Shown: positions 51,676 through 62,438, numbered from the stretch's first letter. The stretch is 64,000 nt of DNA from Caryophanales bacterium (GCA_902362975.1 CABIYO010000004.1:4918-68917), one strand, 5' to 3'. Notes: generated from the sequence alone by a model not told the origin. Translations and numbers: made by a program.

Positions 51676-51712
51676 AAAAATGCATCGACACCTTTCGTGC
51701 CGATGCATTTTT
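51676..51712. terminator. Bidirectional terminator between DUF3800 gene and nth
   Basis: A 12-bp perfect stem AAAAATGCATCG/CGATGCATTTTT with inner CAC/GTG pairing; it reaches the nth stop codon. Confidence 0.85.
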
Positions 51713-52370
51713 ACGTGGTGACTTTCTGTGACTTCATTCGTTTCTTTCCTTCACGGCACATATGCAACAGTGGGCATGTCTCACAGCCTGGGCGTTGTGC
51801 CTTGCAATGATATCGTCCGAAGAAGATGAATTGATGATGAAGTTGTGACCATTCCTCGCGTGGAAACTTTTTCATTAATGTATCCTCGACTTGTCGAACA
51901 TTGTCTTTCCAGCGACAAATACCAAGACGCTTGGATACTCGTTCCACATGTGTGTCAACCGCAAACGCCGGTTCCTGGAATGCAACAGAAAGGACGACAT
52001 TGGCTGTCTTACGACCGACTCCGGGGAGCGCCTCCAACGATGCTCGGTCAGAAGGGACAATACCCCCATGCTCGTTCACAATTTTTTCTGAGAGTGCTTT
52101 TACATTCTTCGCTTTGTTACGGTACAGACCAATCCGTTTAATCAATGCCTCAATCTCAGACACGTCAGCCGAAGCCATCGCCTCGGCAGTCGGAAACGCT
52201 TCAAACAACCCTGGCGTCACCTTGTTGACGAGCGCATCCGTCGCTTGTGCGGAGAGCACGACCGCGACAACCAGTTCAAAGGGATTTTGATGCGTCAACT
52301 CGCAATGAGCGTCTGGGAACATCTGCTTCATCGTATCTGACACTTCCTGTAATTGTGCTCGCGTCAACAT
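51711..52370 (-). CDS. nth: Endonuclease III (DNA glycosylase/AP lyase)
   Basis: A 219-residue protein. The helix-hairpin-helix with catalytic lysine is LPGVGRKTANVVLSVAF; the catalytic Asp follows in AVDTHVERVSKRLG. The [4Fe-4S] cysteines are in CKAQRPGCETCPLLHMC. It removes oxidised pyrimidines and nicks AP sites. Start set at ATG 52370, sharing one base with the dnaD stop (TGATG), behind GGAGG. Confidence 0.95.
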   Translation of the reverse strand: MLTRAQLQEVSDTMKQMFPDAHCELTHQNPFELVVAVVLSAQATDALVNKVTPGLFEAFPTAEAMASADVSEIEALIKRIGLYRNKAKNVKALSEKIVNEHGGIVPSDRASLEALPGVGRKTANVVLSVAFQEPAFAVDTHVERVSKRLGICRWKDNVRQVEDTLMKKFPREEWSQLHHQFIFFGRYHCKAQRPGCETCPLLHMCREGKKRMKSQKVTT

Positions 52371-52954
52371 CACTTATTCCTCCGTTGATATTCCACGACA
52401 TCCTCGAGCGATTCGACATGATGGTCTTGCCAAACGCGCAGGATTTTGTCCATGTATTTGAAGTTTCGCACGTTTCGAAGTTTCGCTTCACGAAGTGCGG
52501 CCATGATGAGTTCTTCGCTGAAGCCATCTTCCGTCATCCAGCCGACGATTTGTTCAATCTCGAACGGGGTGATTGTTCCGAATTCCCGCTCAAACGTATG
52601 AATGATATTCTCATTCAGTGTCTGCTGGGGCGCAATTTTCTCTTCCCCTTGTAACGCTTCGAAAAGTGGCAATAGGCTATATCGCTCGCCACCACTTGAA
52701 GCGTCAATGGCGATCAACTCTTTTTGCAATAGACCGAGGAGTACTGATCGCGCCTCATTCTCCGAAACATTCAAGCGTTTCCCTAACTCGCTCGGGAGCG
52801 GCATGACGATGCCTTCCCCAGTCATTTCAAGAAGATGGACGATCAGACTGAACTCGACGGGTGACAAGTCGAGGCGTCTCGCATCGGTGAACAGCTTTCG
52901 TGGAATCACGACCGGACTATGTTCGAATAATTGAATCAATTGATGTGCATCCAT
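52370..52954 (-). CDS. dnaD: DNA replication initiation/restart protein DnaD
   Basis: A 194-residue protein. A winged-helix N-terminal domain (about 1-95) is followed by a DnaB-2/DDBH2-type C-terminal domain with the YxxxIxxxW-like region FKYMDKILRVWQD. DnaD helps DnaA, DnaB and DnaI load the replicative helicase at oriC and stalled forks. Lies between asnS and nth as in B. subtilis. Confidence 0.93.
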   Translation of the reverse strand: MDAHQLIQLFEHSPVVIPRKLFTDARRLDLSPVEFSLIVHLLEMTGEGIVMPLPSELGKRLNVSENEARSVLLGLLQKELIAIDASSGGERYSLLPLFEALQGEEKIAPQQTLNENIIHTFEREFGTITPFEIEQIVGWMTEDGFSEELIMAALREAKLRNVRNFKYMDKILRVWQDHHVESLEDVVEYQRRNK

Positions 52955-52980
52955 GTCGCACTTCCTTTCTAAGACACATC

Positions 52981-53011
52981 AATCGGGGATGACATGAAGT
53001 CTTCCCCGATT
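52981..53011. other. Stem-loop between asnS and dnaD
   Basis: Stem AATCGGGGA...TCCCCGATT with inner GAC/GTC pairing and one mismatch; no T-run on the minus strand, so read-through into dnaD is likely. Confidence 0.55.
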
Positions 53012-53016
53012 AATCG

Positions 53017-54318
53017 TTAAGGGTGAATTCGGTTTAATAAACGTGGGAACGGAATCGCTTCACGGATATGTTCAATTCCACTGATCCATGCGACTGTACG
53101 CTCGAGGCCAAGTCCGAATCCAGAGTGTGGGACCGAACCGTATTGACGAAGTTCAAGGTACCAATCATACGCATCCGTTTCGTCGAGACCTTCTTTGATG
53201 ATTTCTTCTTTTAGACGATCGTAGTCGTCCTCACGTTGAGATCCCCCGATGATTTCACCATATCCTTCTGGAGCAATCAAGTCCGCGCACAGAACGAGTT
53301 CTGGGTTCTCAGGGTCTACTTTCATATAGAACGGTTTGATTTCTTTTGGCCAATGCGTGATGAATACCGGCTGATCATGTGCGTTGGCAATCGCCGTCTC
53401 ATGAGGTGCACCGAAATCATCCCCGTATTCGATGTCGTCGAATCCTTCTGACTTCAAGAACTTGATGGCATCTTCGTAACGAACGCGTGGGAATGGCGCT
53501 TGTACTTGTGCCAATTTCTCAAGGTCACGTCCGAGCAGTTCCAATTCATTTTTACAGTTCGCAAGTGCCGACTGTGCAATGTATGAGACGTACTGCTCTT
53601 GAATCTCGAGGTTCTTGTCATGATCGACAAACGCCATCTCCGGCTCGATCATCCAGAACTCAATCAAGTGACGACGTGTTTTTGATTTCTCCGCACGGAA
53701 CGTCGGACCGAATGAGAATACTTTTCCGAAGGCCATCGCTGCGGCTTCCATGTACAATTGACCCGTCTGAGAAAGGTAGGCCGACTGACCGAAATAGTCT
53801 GTCTCGAACAATTCTGTCGTCCCTTCTGGTGCACTGCTCGTAAGGATTGGCGGATCGATTTTAACGAATCCTTCTTTGTTGAAGAATTCATACGTCGCAC
53901 GAATGATTTCGTTACGAACTTTCATAATCGCGTGTTGGCGACGTGAACGGAGCCATAAATGACGGTTGTCCATCAAGAATTCCGTTCCGTGTTCTTTCGG
54001 TGTGATTGGATAATCAACCGATTCCGCAATCACTTCTAAATCCGTCACTTCCAATTCAAATCCGAGTGGTGTACGTCCACCATCTGATTTGACATTACCC
54101 GTGACCCAAACCGACGTTTCTTGCGTAATCCCTTTGGCAAGTGTAAATAACTCTTCCGCTACATCAGCTTTTACAACGACTGCTTGAGCAAAACCGCTAC
54201 CATCACGTAATTGAAGGAAAGCAATCTTTCCACTTGAACGTTTGTTGGCAATCCACGCCCCTACACGGACAGATTGGCCTTCATAGTCTTTAAATTGGTT
54301 AATCGAAATAGTTGTCAT
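53017..54318 (-). CDS. asnS: Asparaginyl-tRNA synthetase
   Basis: About 433 residues. An OB-fold anticodon domain comes first ([20 protein letters not shown]), then class II motifs [19 protein letters not shown] and [15 protein letters not shown]. It charges tRNA-Asn. Start placed at 54318 (MTTISINQF), about 9 nt from the SD core; two in-frame ATGs upstream are alternatives. No T-box leader fits in the 20-nt gap after aspB. Confidence 0.95.
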   Translation of the reverse strand: MTTISINQFKDYEGQSVRVGAWIANKRSSGKIAFLQLRDGSGFAQAVVVKADVAEELFTLAKGITQETSVWVTGNVKSDGGRTPLGFELEVTDLEVIAESVDYPITPKEHGTEFLMDNRHLWLRSRRQHAIMKVRNEIIRATYEFFNKEGFVKIDPPILTSSAPEGTTELFETDYFGQSAYLSQTGQLYMEAAAMAFGKVFSFGPTFRAEKSKTRRHLIEFWMIEPEMAFVDHDKNLEIQEQYVSYIAQSALANCKNELELLGRDLEKLAQVQAPFPRVRYEDAIKFLKSEGFDDIEYGDDFGAPHETAIANAHDQPVFITHWPKEIKPFYMKVDPENPELVLCADLIAPEGYGEIIGGSQREDDYDRLKEEIIKEGLDETDAYDWYLELRQYGSVPHSGFGLGLERTVAWISGIEHIREAIPFPRLLNRIHP

Positions 54319-54338
54319 GTTCATTTCCATCCTTTCGC

Positions 54339-55526
54339 TTATCGAGCGCGCTTCGTAACGAAGTCTTCTACTCGATCGAGCGCTTCTAATACGCGTTTTA
54401 ATTCAGTTGCATAGGATAATCGTACGTAATCGTCTTGTCCGAAGCCAGAACCAGGCACGAGTGCCACATTTGCTTCTTCAAGAACAGCTTCACACCAAGC
54501 ATCGACGGTGTCATAGCCACTTTCCGTGGCCGCGACCTTCGCATTGGCATATAAGTAAAATGCACCTTGCGGCTTCAAACACGTGATGCCAGGAATTTTG
54601 ACGAGACGGTCATAGACGATTTCAAGTCGTTCCTCGAACGATTGACGCATCATTTCCACATCTTCTTGTGGTCCATTGTATGCCTCTACCGCAGCCGCTT
54701 GTGCGACAGATGTCGGGTTAGATGTCGAGTGTGAGGCCAAGTTCGTCATCGCCCCGATGATATTTGCATCCCCAACGGCATACCCGATTCGCCAACCTGT
54801 CATCGCGTGAGATTTCGAGACACCATTGATGATGATCGTGCGTTCACGCATATTCGGAATGGTCGCAATCGATACGAACGACGCATCACCGTAAATCAAT
54901 TTTTCATAAATCTCATCGCTGACGACGAGAAGATTGTGGCGAAGAACGACATCGGCGAGTGCCTGTAGCTCTTCTTTCGTATAAATCATCCCCGTCGGAT
55001 TGGATGGGCTGTTCAAGATGACGGCCTTCGTACGAGCAGTGATTGCACTCTCGAGTTGCGTTGGCGTCAATTTAAATGATGTCTCTTCATTCGTGTCGAC
55101 CAAGACAGGTTCCCCGTCCGCCAATTTGATTTGTTCCGGGTAACTGACCCAGTATGGGGCTGGGACAATCACTTCGTCCCCTTCATCTAGAATAGCTTGG
55201 AACAAAGCGTAAAGGGCATGTTTCGCACCCGAAGCCACCATCACCTCGTTGCGTTCGAACGACAATCCACTATCGCGTTTCGTCTTTTCAATGATGGCAT
55301 CTTTCAACGCGACTGTCCCGCCAGATGGCGTGTATTTTGTGTCTCCATCTCGAGCGGCTTGACAAGCAGCATCGATGATTCGTTCTGGTGTGTTGAAATC
55401 AGGTTCACCCGCGCCGAGACCAATGACATCTTTGCCTGAAGCTTTAAGTGCCTTCGCCTTAGCTGTAATCGCCAAGGTAGTCGATGGCGTGAGTTGTTTT
55501 ACACGTTTCGCTAATAGATGTTCCAT
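54339..55526 (-). CDS. aspB: Aspartate aminotransferase
   Basis: A 395-residue class I PLP aminotransferase of the Bacillus AspB type (subgroup Ib). Motifs are [35 protein letters not shown], and the PLP lysine in [15 protein letters not shown]. It interconverts oxaloacetate/glutamate with aspartate/2-oxoglutarate, supplying aspartate for asparagine and, with PanD, beta-alanine. Second of two adjacent ATGs chosen by SD spacing (GGGGG). Confidence 0.93.
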   Translation of the reverse strand: MEHLLAKRVKQLTPSTTLAITAKAKALKASGKDVIGLGAGEPDFNTPERIIDAACQAARDGDTKYTPSGGTVALKDAIIEKTKRDSGLSFERNEVMVASGAKHALYALFQAILDEGDEVIVPAPYWVSYPEQIKLADGEPVLVDTNEETSFKLTPTQLESAITARTKAVILNSPSNPTGMIYTKEELQALADVVLRHNLLVVSDEIYEKLIYGDASFVSIATIPNMRERTIIINGVSKSHAMTGWRIGYAVGDANIIGAMTNLASHSTSNPTSVAQAAAVEAYNGPQEDVEMMRQSFEERLEIVYDRLVKIPGITCLKPQGAFYLYANAKVAATESGYDTVDAWCEAVLEEANVALVPGSGFGQDDYVRLSYATELKRVLEALDRVEDFVTKRAR

Positions 55527-55546
55527 CATAATCCCCCTCTAATTCA

Positions 55547-56032
55547 TTACATTTGATCGGTCAATTGGACCCGTCGAATAAATTCTCCGGTCTGAAGCGT
55601 ATAGTACGAATACGTATAAGATGCATCCGCTTTCGTGACTACTTCGATGAGTGCCCGTTCGTCAAAACCAATCTTACAGCTGACCAGTTGTCCGCCTGTC
55701 TCCTCGACCGACTTCGAACAGACGTCAGTAGCGTCCACTTCACCGATTTCTCGTTGCTCGATCTCCAGCTTTTTATCCAATGGGACAAACCAAATGGACT
55801 TCCCGTGTACTTCTGGGAAGACGACATACGCCTCTGTCCCATTGAACAGTTCTCCCTGACCCACTCTCGCGTCTGGAGATTCTTCAGCCAATCGTGCCAT
55901 CGCCGTTTCGACGAGCTTTTCTTTTTGATTCTCTGTATGACCGATGGTGAATCGATACATCACACTAAAGACAAGGACGACACCAATCAGTGCCGCCAGT
56001 ATTGAGACGATCCATTTTGCTTTTTTGGTCAT
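55547..56032 (-). CDS. ypmB: YpmB, membrane-anchored conserved protein
   Basis: A 161-residue protein with an N-terminal membrane helix (WIVSILAALIGVVLVFSVMY) and an extracellular domain of about 130 residues with PepSY-like character. Function unknown. Its position ypmA-ypmB-aspB-asnS is conserved in Bacillus. Overlaps ypmA by 4 nt. Confidence 0.85.
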   Translation of the reverse strand: MTKKAKWIVSILAALIGVVLVFSVMYRFTIGHTENQKEKLVETAMARLAEESPDARVGQGELFNGTEAYVVFPEVHGKSIWFVPLDKKLEIEQREIGEVDATDVCSKSVEETGGQLVSCKIGFDERALIEVVTKADASYTYSYYTLQTGEFIRRVQLTDQM

Positions 56033-56214
56033 TCTGTACGATAGATGGTGAAGACCATCTCTTCCTTCTTCGGATCATTCACTTTCTTCTCAAGTGACAA
56101 ACCGAACATTAAATCTTGACTCTTTAAGGTCCGATTCAGTAAGTCGACAATTTTGTAGACGTCCGCAGTCGGTTCGATGCGCACGCTCGCCAGCGTCTCA
56201 ATATTCGAGTTCAT
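56029..56214 (-). CDS. ypmA: YpmA, small conserved protein (DUF4264)
   Basis: A 61-residue protein matching YpmA, with VRIEPTADVYKIVDLLNRTL and FTIYRTE at the end. Function unknown. The ATG follows GGAGGAGGAG. It leads the ypmA-ypmB-aspB-asnS transcript. Confidence 0.85.
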   Translation of the reverse strand: MNSNIETLASVRIEPTADVYKIVDLLNRTLKSQDLMFGLSLEKKVNDPKKEEMVFTIYRTE

Positions 56215-56247
56215 ATTGACTCCTCCTCCAAAAACACTATACGTATC

Positions 56248-56253
56248 ATTATA
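56248..56253 (-). promoter_or_regulatory. Candidate -10 of the ypmA operon
   Basis: A perfect TATAAT on the minus strand about 35 bp before the ypmA ATG, downstream of the palindrome ACGATATTATCGT. The -35 is unclear. Confidence 0.35.
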
Positions 56254-56279
56254 AAACGATAATATCGTGATGCCTAGCG

Positions 56280-59090
56280 TTATCTGTCATTTCGTGGCAC
56301 AGACTTTTCCTTCTCGTCTAAGAACAACTCTAACTCGGATAACGACGTTTCAAGCGTTCCTTCAATCCGGTCAACTTTAGGCAAGCTGTTGATGAACTGT
56401 TTGCCGTAACGTGTCGTCTCCACACGTCGGTCGAACACGAAGACGGCACCATAATCTCCTTTCGATCGAATCAATCGACCGACACCTTGTTTGAAACGAA
56501 TGACCGCTTGGGGCAGGGATAATTCAAAGAACGGTGATTTCCCCATCGCTTCAATTTTCTCAGAACGAGCTTGCATGATCGGCTGGTCGGGCGGTGCAAA
56601 CGGTAGTCTTACAATAACAAGGCATGTCAACGCCTCCCCCGGAATATCAACACCTTCCCAAAAGCTTGCTGTTCCAAAGAGAATCGATTGTTCCATCCGT
56701 TTGAACTGTTTCGTCAAGCGGCTACGCGAGCCACCGCTCACACCTTGTGCGAGAAGTGTATAAGACGGGTCAAGATGGTCTTTAACTTGTTCATAAGTGA
56801 GTCGAAGCAATTCGTTCGATGTGAACAAGACGAGCATCTTCCCTTTCGTCACGTTCGCGATTTGGACAATTGACTGTGCCGTCTGATCGACGAACTGAGG
56901 AAGCGGCACTTCATTGATCAACGGGAAGTCCGACGGTACAAACAGTTTGGCCTGGTCTTTGAAATTGAATGGTGACGGTAAGACGACTCTTCGGACCGGT
57001 TCTCCTTCTAATCCGAGGCGTCGTTCCATAAAGCTGAACTTCCCTGAGACCGTCATCGTCGCCGATGTTAAAATCGTTGGTCGCTTCTTAAACAGACGTT
57101 CGTGTAACAACGGTCCGATTTCGACGGGCTGCGTGTATACCGAGGTCAATTTCCGATTTCCTAAATTCAGTTCAACCCAGCTGACCGCATCATCGTCGTG
57201 CGTCAGCATCGTCTCATAGATGACACTCTCGAGTTCGCGCACGTCCCCAATCAACGTTTTTAAGTCACCGAGAAGGGCGCGCTGTTTGAACGTCATATGT
57301 TCTTTACGTTCATCGAGCAGTCGATGAAGATGTCGGAGTGACGTCCGCAACGTCCGCAATTTGTCCTCGAGTCGATTGGCCACTTCTCGAATTGGTCTAA
57401 ACGTTGGCGCTTCTCGCTCGAAACGAACTGTTTGTCGAGGCTCTTTTTTCTTACTTAACGATTGAAGGGACATCAGAAGATCTTCGAGTTCTTCCTCGAC
57501 CCGAGCAAGGGCCGAATCGATCTGTTGACTGAATGCCTCGGCCTCTTCGGTTACAGATGTCAAATCGGCTAGCTGGATGATGCGAGAATGAAATTTGCCA
57601 TCCGCTCCGTAGCCGAACCATTTGAAGAGGCGGTCAAATTGAATCGCATCAAATCTCACACCGAAATGATGAGAGGCCACTTCCTCGACTTGATGAGCCT
57701 CATCTAATATGAGAGGCGTGTCCGTCGGTAAAATGCCTGCCTGATGCTGTAAATCCGAGAACAGTAAGGCATGATTGGTCACAATCAGGTCCGCTTCTTT
57801 CGAGCGCAACACGGCTTTCGTGAAAAAATCACGGCTATACCATGGGTCGAACCGACCAAAGTCACTTGAAGCATCTGCTTGAATCAAGCGCTTGAACGAA
57901 GCAGGTCCTTGTGTCGCCGATCCCGGGAATGAGAGTTCCTCTAAGTCCCCGGTCTCGGTCTCAGTGAGCCAGACGAGCACCATCGCTTTACACATCGATG
58001 CCAACAGACCATCATTCGATTCGTCGAGCACCATCTCGAACTTGCGTAAATCGATATAATTGCGTCTTCCTTTCAACAACGTGAATTCAATCTCAGGAAA
58101 AATCTGACGAAGAACTGGTAAGTCTCGATTTAACAACTGTTCCTGCAATTGAATGGTATGCGTACTAATGACAACCGGACGTTTCGTCTCGAGGGCATGG
58201 TGGGCACTCGGAATCAAGTACGCAAGCGTCTTACCCGTTCCCGTACCCGCCTCGACTAATAATGTTTCCTCATCGTCTAGCGCTCTATAGACGTGACGCA
58301 TCATTTCGAATTGACTCTGTCTCGGTTCAAACTGATCAAACAGTGAAGGGAGCGTCTCTTCAATCGTCCGCAAAAGGAACGGCTCGAACGGTTCACGTTC
58401 TATCGCCGGAACGAAGGCATCTACCGGTCGTCGTAACGCAATTTTACGATGAATATCAAAACGGGTTTCGTCGTCTGGACGAATCCCGACTTCAAGGATG
58501 ATCTCATCGAGTAACGGTTCGATATGACTCGTCCATGATTCAGATAACTCTCGAAGTCGTTTCAGCGTCACCATCGGTAAATCGCGCAAACGATCGAGCA
58601 TCCGGATGAAGAGCTCGGCTGTCGCCTCAGCGTCACTGAGTGCCCGATGTGCGTCTGTATGTACGAGGTCAAACGTATCCGATAGCGCTTCTAACGCATG
58701 GCTCTCTAAAGTCGGATACAGGATACGGGCCAATTCGACAGTATCAATGGTTCTCCCTTGAAATGCAAGATAACCTGCTTGTTCAAGACTCTCGTTTAAA
58801 AAGGTTAAATCAAATGCGACGTTATGCGCGACAAATACCCGTCCATCTAGCATTTTCCAAATGTCGGGAATCACATCTTCAAATGTAGGTGCGTCACTTA
58901 CATCTTCGTCACTAATCGTTGTCAATTGCGTGATAAAAGGTGGGATTGGTCGACTCGGTCGAATCAAGGTGCTGTAGCGCTCTATCACTTCACCCTCTTG
59001 TACGACGACCGCAGCAAACTCAATCAGTTCATCTCCGGACTTAACGGAATGACCCGTTGTCTCTAAATCCACAATCACATACGTGTCCAT
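56280..59090 (-). CDS. dinG: DinG family protein with N-terminal DnaQ-like exonuclease
   Basis: A 936-residue protein. The exonuclease domain (about 1-165) has IVDLETTGHSVKSGDE and HNVAFDLTFL. The XPD-like helicase part has Walker A AGTGTGKTLAYLIP and LILDEAHQVEE, but no obvious iron-sulfur cysteine set between them. Firmicute DinG proteins of this build act mainly as 3'-5' exonucleases. Start set at 59090 on SD spacing. Precedes ypmA, follows panD, as in B. subtilis. Confidence 0.92.
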   Translation of the reverse strand: MDTYVIVDLETTGHSVKSGDELIEFAAVVVQEGEVIERYSTLIRPSRPIPPFITQLTTISDEDVSDAPTFEDVIPDIWKMLDGRVFVAHNVAFDLTFLNESLEQAGYLAFQGRTIDTVELARILYPTLESHALEALSDTFDLVHTDAHRALSDAEATAELFIRMLDRLRDLPMVTLKRLRELSESWTSHIEPLLDEIILEVGIRPDDETRFDIHRKIALRRPVDAFVPAIEREPFEPFLLRTIEETLPSLFDQFEPRQSQFEMMRHVYRALDDEETLLVEAGTGTGKTLAYLIPSAHHALETKRPVVISTHTIQLQEQLLNRDLPVLRQIFPEIEFTLLKGRRNYIDLRKFEMVLDESNDGLLASMCKAMVLVWLTETETGDLEELSFPGSATQGPASFKRLIQADASSDFGRFDPWYSRDFFTKAVLRSKEADLIVTNHALLFSDLQHQAGILPTDTPLILDEAHQVEEVASHHFGVRFDAIQFDRLFKWFGYGADGKFHSRIIQLADLTSVTEEAEAFSQQIDSALARVEEELEDLLMSLQSLSKKKEPRQTVRFEREAPTFRPIREVANRLEDKLRTLRTSLRHLHRLLDERKEHMTFKQRALLGDLKTLIGDVRELESVIYETMLTHDDDAVSWVELNLGNRKLTSVYTQPVEIGPLLHERLFKKRPTILTSATMTVSGKFSFMERRLGLEGEPVRRVVLPSPFNFKDQAKLFVPSDFPLINEVPLPQFVDQTAQSIVQIANVTKGKMLVLFTSNELLRLTYEQVKDHLDPSYTLLAQGVSGGSRSRLTKQFKRMEQSILFGTASFWEGVDIPGEALTCLVIVRLPFAPPDQPIMQARSEKIEAMGKSPFFELSLPQAVIRFKQGVGRLIRSKGDYGAVFVFDRRVETTRYGKQFINSLPKVDRIEGTLETSLSELELFLDEKEKSVPRNDR

Positions 59091-59158
59091 AACATCCATC
59101 CCATCTTTGGCACGCTCGTGCTTTCTGTCTGTTTCATCTTACCATAGAACGAATAACG

Positions 59159-59189
59159 AAAAAACGGGGATGCCTTTGCCGACACCCCC
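59159..59189 (-). terminator. Terminator of panBCD
   Basis: Stem GGGGGTGTC/GGCATCCCC with two wobble pairs, then six T on the minus strand. Confidence 0.75.
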
Positions 59190-59196
59190 AAATCCT

Positions 59197-59580
59197 TTAC
59201 AAAATTGTATGAGCGATCTCTTCGTAAAGAAGTTGATCGACCTCATTTTGTTCGTTCAACACGGCTACTTTTGGACGATGTGTTTTCGCCTCTTCCGCTG
59301 TCATTTGACCGTACGCCATGATGATGACCACATCACCGACCTGGAAATGACGTGCTGCCGCACCGTTCAAACAAATCACGCCTGACCCACGTTCCCCTTT
59401 GATAACATACGTCTCGATACGAGCACCATTATGGTTGTTCGTAATGTGTACATGTTCATTCTCCATGATGCCGACCGCATCCATTAAATCCTCATCGATT
59501 GTAATCGAACCGACGTAGTGTAAGTTTGCTTCTGTCACGGTAGCTTTATGAAGCTTTGCGTGCATAAATGTACGAATCAT
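59197..59580 (-). CDS. panD: Aspartate 1-decarboxylase
   Basis: A 127-residue proenzyme. The self-cleavage site is Gly24-Ser25 in YVGSITID, which yields the pyruvoyl group; Tyr58-type residue lies in [13 protein letters not shown]. It makes beta-alanine for pantothenate. Start set at 59580 ([12 protein letters not shown]), 9 nt after AGAAGGG, which restores the canonical N-terminus. Confidence 0.95.
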
Positions 59581-59585
59581 TGGAT

Positions 59586-60416
59586 TCATCCCTTCTTCCA
59601 AATCACATTATCAATCAATCGAGCCCGTTCAAATTGAATGGCCACTGCTAACAAGAGTTCAGTCGAGTCGCTCGAGACGACACCGAGTGTCGGATAATCG
59701 ACAAGCTCGACGTAATCGATTTGACTGTTCGGAATCTCGTTCAAACGTTCAGTCAGCTGTCGTTTTACTTCATCAACTTGTTGACCTGCATCGAGCGCCT
59801 CTCGCGCCATCGTCAATGCGCTGAAGATCCGACTCGCCTCTACCGTTTCGACATCTGACAAGTAGACGTTTCGAGAAGATTTGGCTAGTCCTGTCTCCTC
59901 ACGAATAATCGGGCAGCGTCGAATCTCTACCGGTACGAAATAATCTCGGACATATCCTTCAATCAATGCCACTTGTTGGGCATCCTTTAAACCGAAATAA
60001 GCGCGTGTCGGTTGAACAAGGTTAAATAATTTCGAGACGATTGTCAACACACCATCAAAATGACCGGGACGACTCGCCCCACATAATACGTCCGCCCCGT
60101 GACGAACGGTCACTCGCGCCATATCAAGGGGATACATCGTCTCCGTCGTCGGATAGAACAGGACATCGACTCCCGCTTCACGTGCCAACTTCTCATCCCG
60201 TTCAAAGTCGCGGGGATAACGGTCGAGATCTTCATTCGGTCCGAACTGTGTCGGATTGACAAAAATACTCATGACGACGACGTCATTTTCCCGTCGCGCG
60301 TTTTCAACGAGGCTCATATGTCCTTCATGCAAATATCCCATCGTCGGCACGAACCCAATCGTTTGATCCGTTGGTAAAGCACTACGTAATTCTTCGACGG
60401 TCGATACAATCTTCAT
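59586..60416 (-). CDS. panC: Pantothenate synthetase
   Basis: A 276-residue class I-like ligase. [17 protein letters not shown] holds the HIGH-like motif, [17 protein letters not shown] segment appears as [10 protein letters not shown], and [11 protein letters not shown] is the KMSKS-like loop. It joins pantoate and beta-alanine with ATP. Start is the second ATG, 6 nt after GGAGG. Shares one base with panB end. Confidence 0.95.
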
Positions 60417-61249
60417 CATTTTCCTCCATACAACGAGTCGAGCAACGACTCATCCATTGTGAACGTATGACGTTCTTGTGGGAAGTGACCGTTCTTCGTC
60501 TCTTCGACATAAGAGCGGATGGCATCCGTCGCTACTTCATTCACGTCTGCATACGCTTGGACAAATTTAGGGAGACGGTCCACCCCATATTTCAATACGT
60601 CATGATAGACGAGCACTTGGCCGTCGACATCTGCACCTGCACCGATTCCGATGACAGGAATCGTCAACTCTTCTGCGATCCGTTTTGCCAGTTGATGAGG
60701 GACACACTCAAGAACGAGCATCTTCGCGCCAGCACGCTCCGCAGCCAAGCTGTCTTGAAGGAGTGCCTCGGCAGCCTCAAGAGATTTCCCTTGTACTTTA
60801 TATCCTTCTAGGACGCCAACAGATTGAGGGGTCAACCCTAGATGGGCGACACATGGCATGCCGATTTGTGTCAAACGCTCAATCGTCTGAAGCACGTCAC
60901 CGGCCCCTTCTAGTTTAATGGCGTCCGCACGACCTTCTTGGAATAAGCGCGATGCTGCCTGTAACGTTCGATCGAAGTCTCCGTGATATGACGCAAACGG
61001 CATATCCACCACAACGAACGTATGTTGTGCTCCTCGGCGTACGGCTTTCGAATGATGAAGCATGTCCTCCATCGTCACTGGAATCGTTGAATCATAACCA
61101 AGTACGACCATTCCGAGTGAATCACCTACTAAAATCAAATCGACCCCTGCCGATTCGGCAAGTTTGGCTGACGGATAATCATACGCCGTCAACATGACGA
61201 GCTTTTCCTGCTCGTTCATCTTTTTTAACAATGTAGTCATCGTGTGCAT
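60416..61249 (-). CDS. panB: 3-methyl-2-oxobutanoate hydroxymethyltransferase
   Basis: A 277-residue phosphoenolpyruvate/pyruvate-superfamily barrel. [16 protein letters not shown] and [12 protein letters not shown] carry the metal aspartates, and [17 protein letters not shown] is the C-terminal hallmark. First committed step of pantothenate synthesis: ketopantoate from alpha-ketoisovalerate and methylene-THF. Start ATG follows AGGAGGAG. Confidence 0.95.
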   Translation of the reverse strand: MHTMTTLLKKMNEQEKLVMLTAYDYPSAKLAESAGVDLILVGDSLGMVVLGYDSTIPVTMEDMLHHSKAVRRGAQHTFVVVDMPFASYHGDFDRTLQAASRLFQEGRADAIKLEGAGDVLQTIERLTQIGMPCVAHLGLTPQSVGVLEGYKVQGKSLEAAEALLQDSLAAERAGAKMLVLECVPHQLAKRIAEELTIPVIGIGAGADVDGQVLVYHDVLKYGVDRLPKFVQAYADVNEVATDAIRSYVEETKNGHFPQERHTFTMDESLLDSLYGGK

Positions 61250-61450
61250 CTGTTTCTCCTCCTAAACGTGGAGACAGGAAAGAATAAACGCCCTCTTACA
61301 CAGATGGCAAGAAGGCGCACGAAAAACAAATTCATGGTTTTCATGAGTTAGTGTCCTTCTGTCCCTGTCATAATGATCAAGGCAGACAACTGAATGTTGA
61401 CAGTCTGCAAGCGCGGTACACTTCAAAAATTGATAGCGTCCGACACATTA

Positions 61451-61479
61451 AGTATAGTCGATGGTCTCGCTTTCATCAA
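61451..61479 (-). promoter_or_regulatory. Candidate SigA promoter of panBCD
   Basis: Minus strand TTGATG (61474-61479), a 17-bp spacer, and TATACT (61451-61456). The -35 overlaps the birA stop codon. The transcript would have a leader of about 195 nt, with a GCAGAC/GTCTGC hairpin (about 61382-61408). Confidence 0.55.
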
Positions 61480-62438
61480 TCATTCCACACTGCAATCTCA
61501 GCAGAATAGACCGGTTCGACCTTTCCATCCACTTCAAGTAGCAGCGCCCCCTCGTCCGAGATACCACGCATGACACCTGTTCGCGACGTCCGGGACCCAC
61601 TCAAGGTGACCGACTCATTTAAATAGGCGGCATGTTTCATCCAGTTCAAGCGAACCGGCACAAATCCCACGTCAAGGAACCGATCGTATTCGGTCTCGAG
61701 TTCTTCCAACAGTTCTGCCAATAACTCACTACGATGATACCGCGTCCCGGTCTCTAAATACAGGGAGGTCGCCCGGTGCGCCAACTCCGTCGGAATTTCA
61801 TCGCCGTTGACATTCATTCCGAACCCTAAAATGACGGCTTGGATGCGGTCACCTTCCGTTTGCATTTCTGTCAGAATGCCTCCGATTTTCTTACCATTTA
61901 GCAATAGATCGTTTGGCCATTTGATGGTCACGTCAAGGTCGCGCGCATTCAACGCTTTCGCAAACGCACTCGCCGCCATCAAGGTAAGCTTTGATGCGTC
62001 GCGAATGGGTAACTCCGGCCTTAAAATCACACTTGCCGCGATATTGACGTGCTTCGGATTGTACCAGTTGCGACCGAGTTGTCCGCGCCCTGCCGTCTGT
62101 TCCTCGCTCATCACGAGCGTCCCCTCTGGCACGTGTTGTTGCGCCAGCTCATGGGCGATTCGTTGTGTCGTGTCTATTTGGTCAAACGCATGGACGATTT
62201 GACCGAACCGTCCCTTCCGATATGACGCAAACGCCGGTTCATCGAATCGGTCACTTTGCTCAAGCAATTGATATCCTTTTCTTGGGATCGTATGAATCGC
62301 ATAGCCGTCTTGCTTAAGCGTTTCGATATGTTTCCAAATAGCGGTACGTGAAATATTTAATTGGCGTGCCAATTCTTGGCCACTCCATACTTCACCATCT
62401 TGTAATAGCGTCAGAACACGCCCGCGCGTTGAAGCCAT
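61476..62438 (-). CDS. birA: Biotin-protein ligase and biotin repressor BirA
   Basis: A 320-residue group II BirA. The winged-helix N-terminus (about 1-65: WSGQELARQLNISRTAIWKH) gives repressor function, and the ligase has GRGQLGRNW and IKWPNDLLLNGKKIGG. It biotinylates acetyl-CoA and pyruvate carboxylase and represses biotin genes. No bio operator is seen here. Overlaps cca by 28 nt. Confidence 0.95.
   Translation of the reverse strand: MASTRGRVLTLLQDGEVWSGQELARQLNISRTAIWKHIETLKQDGYAIHTIPRKGYQLLEQSDRFDEPAFASYRKGRFGQIVHAFDQIDTTQRIAHELAQQHVPEGTLVMSEEQTAGRGQLGRNWYNPKHVNIAASVILRPELPIRDASKLTLMAASAFAKALNARDLDVTIKWPNDLLLNGKKIGGILTEMQTEGDRIQAVILGFGMNVNGDEIPTELAHRATSLYLETGTRYHRSELLAELLEELETEYDRFLDVGFVPVRLNWMKHAAYLNESVTLSGSRTSRTGVMRGISDEGALLLEVDGKVEPVYSAEIAVWND

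Noticed and set aside
54319..54338. T-box leader before asnS
   Set aside because: Only 20 nt separate aspB and asnS; there is no room for a T-box. hisZ also lacks space for one.
59091..59158. LexA/DinR box before dinG
   Set aside because: No CGAAC-N4-GTTCG-type element is present; the similar GAACGAATAACG lacks the symmetric half.
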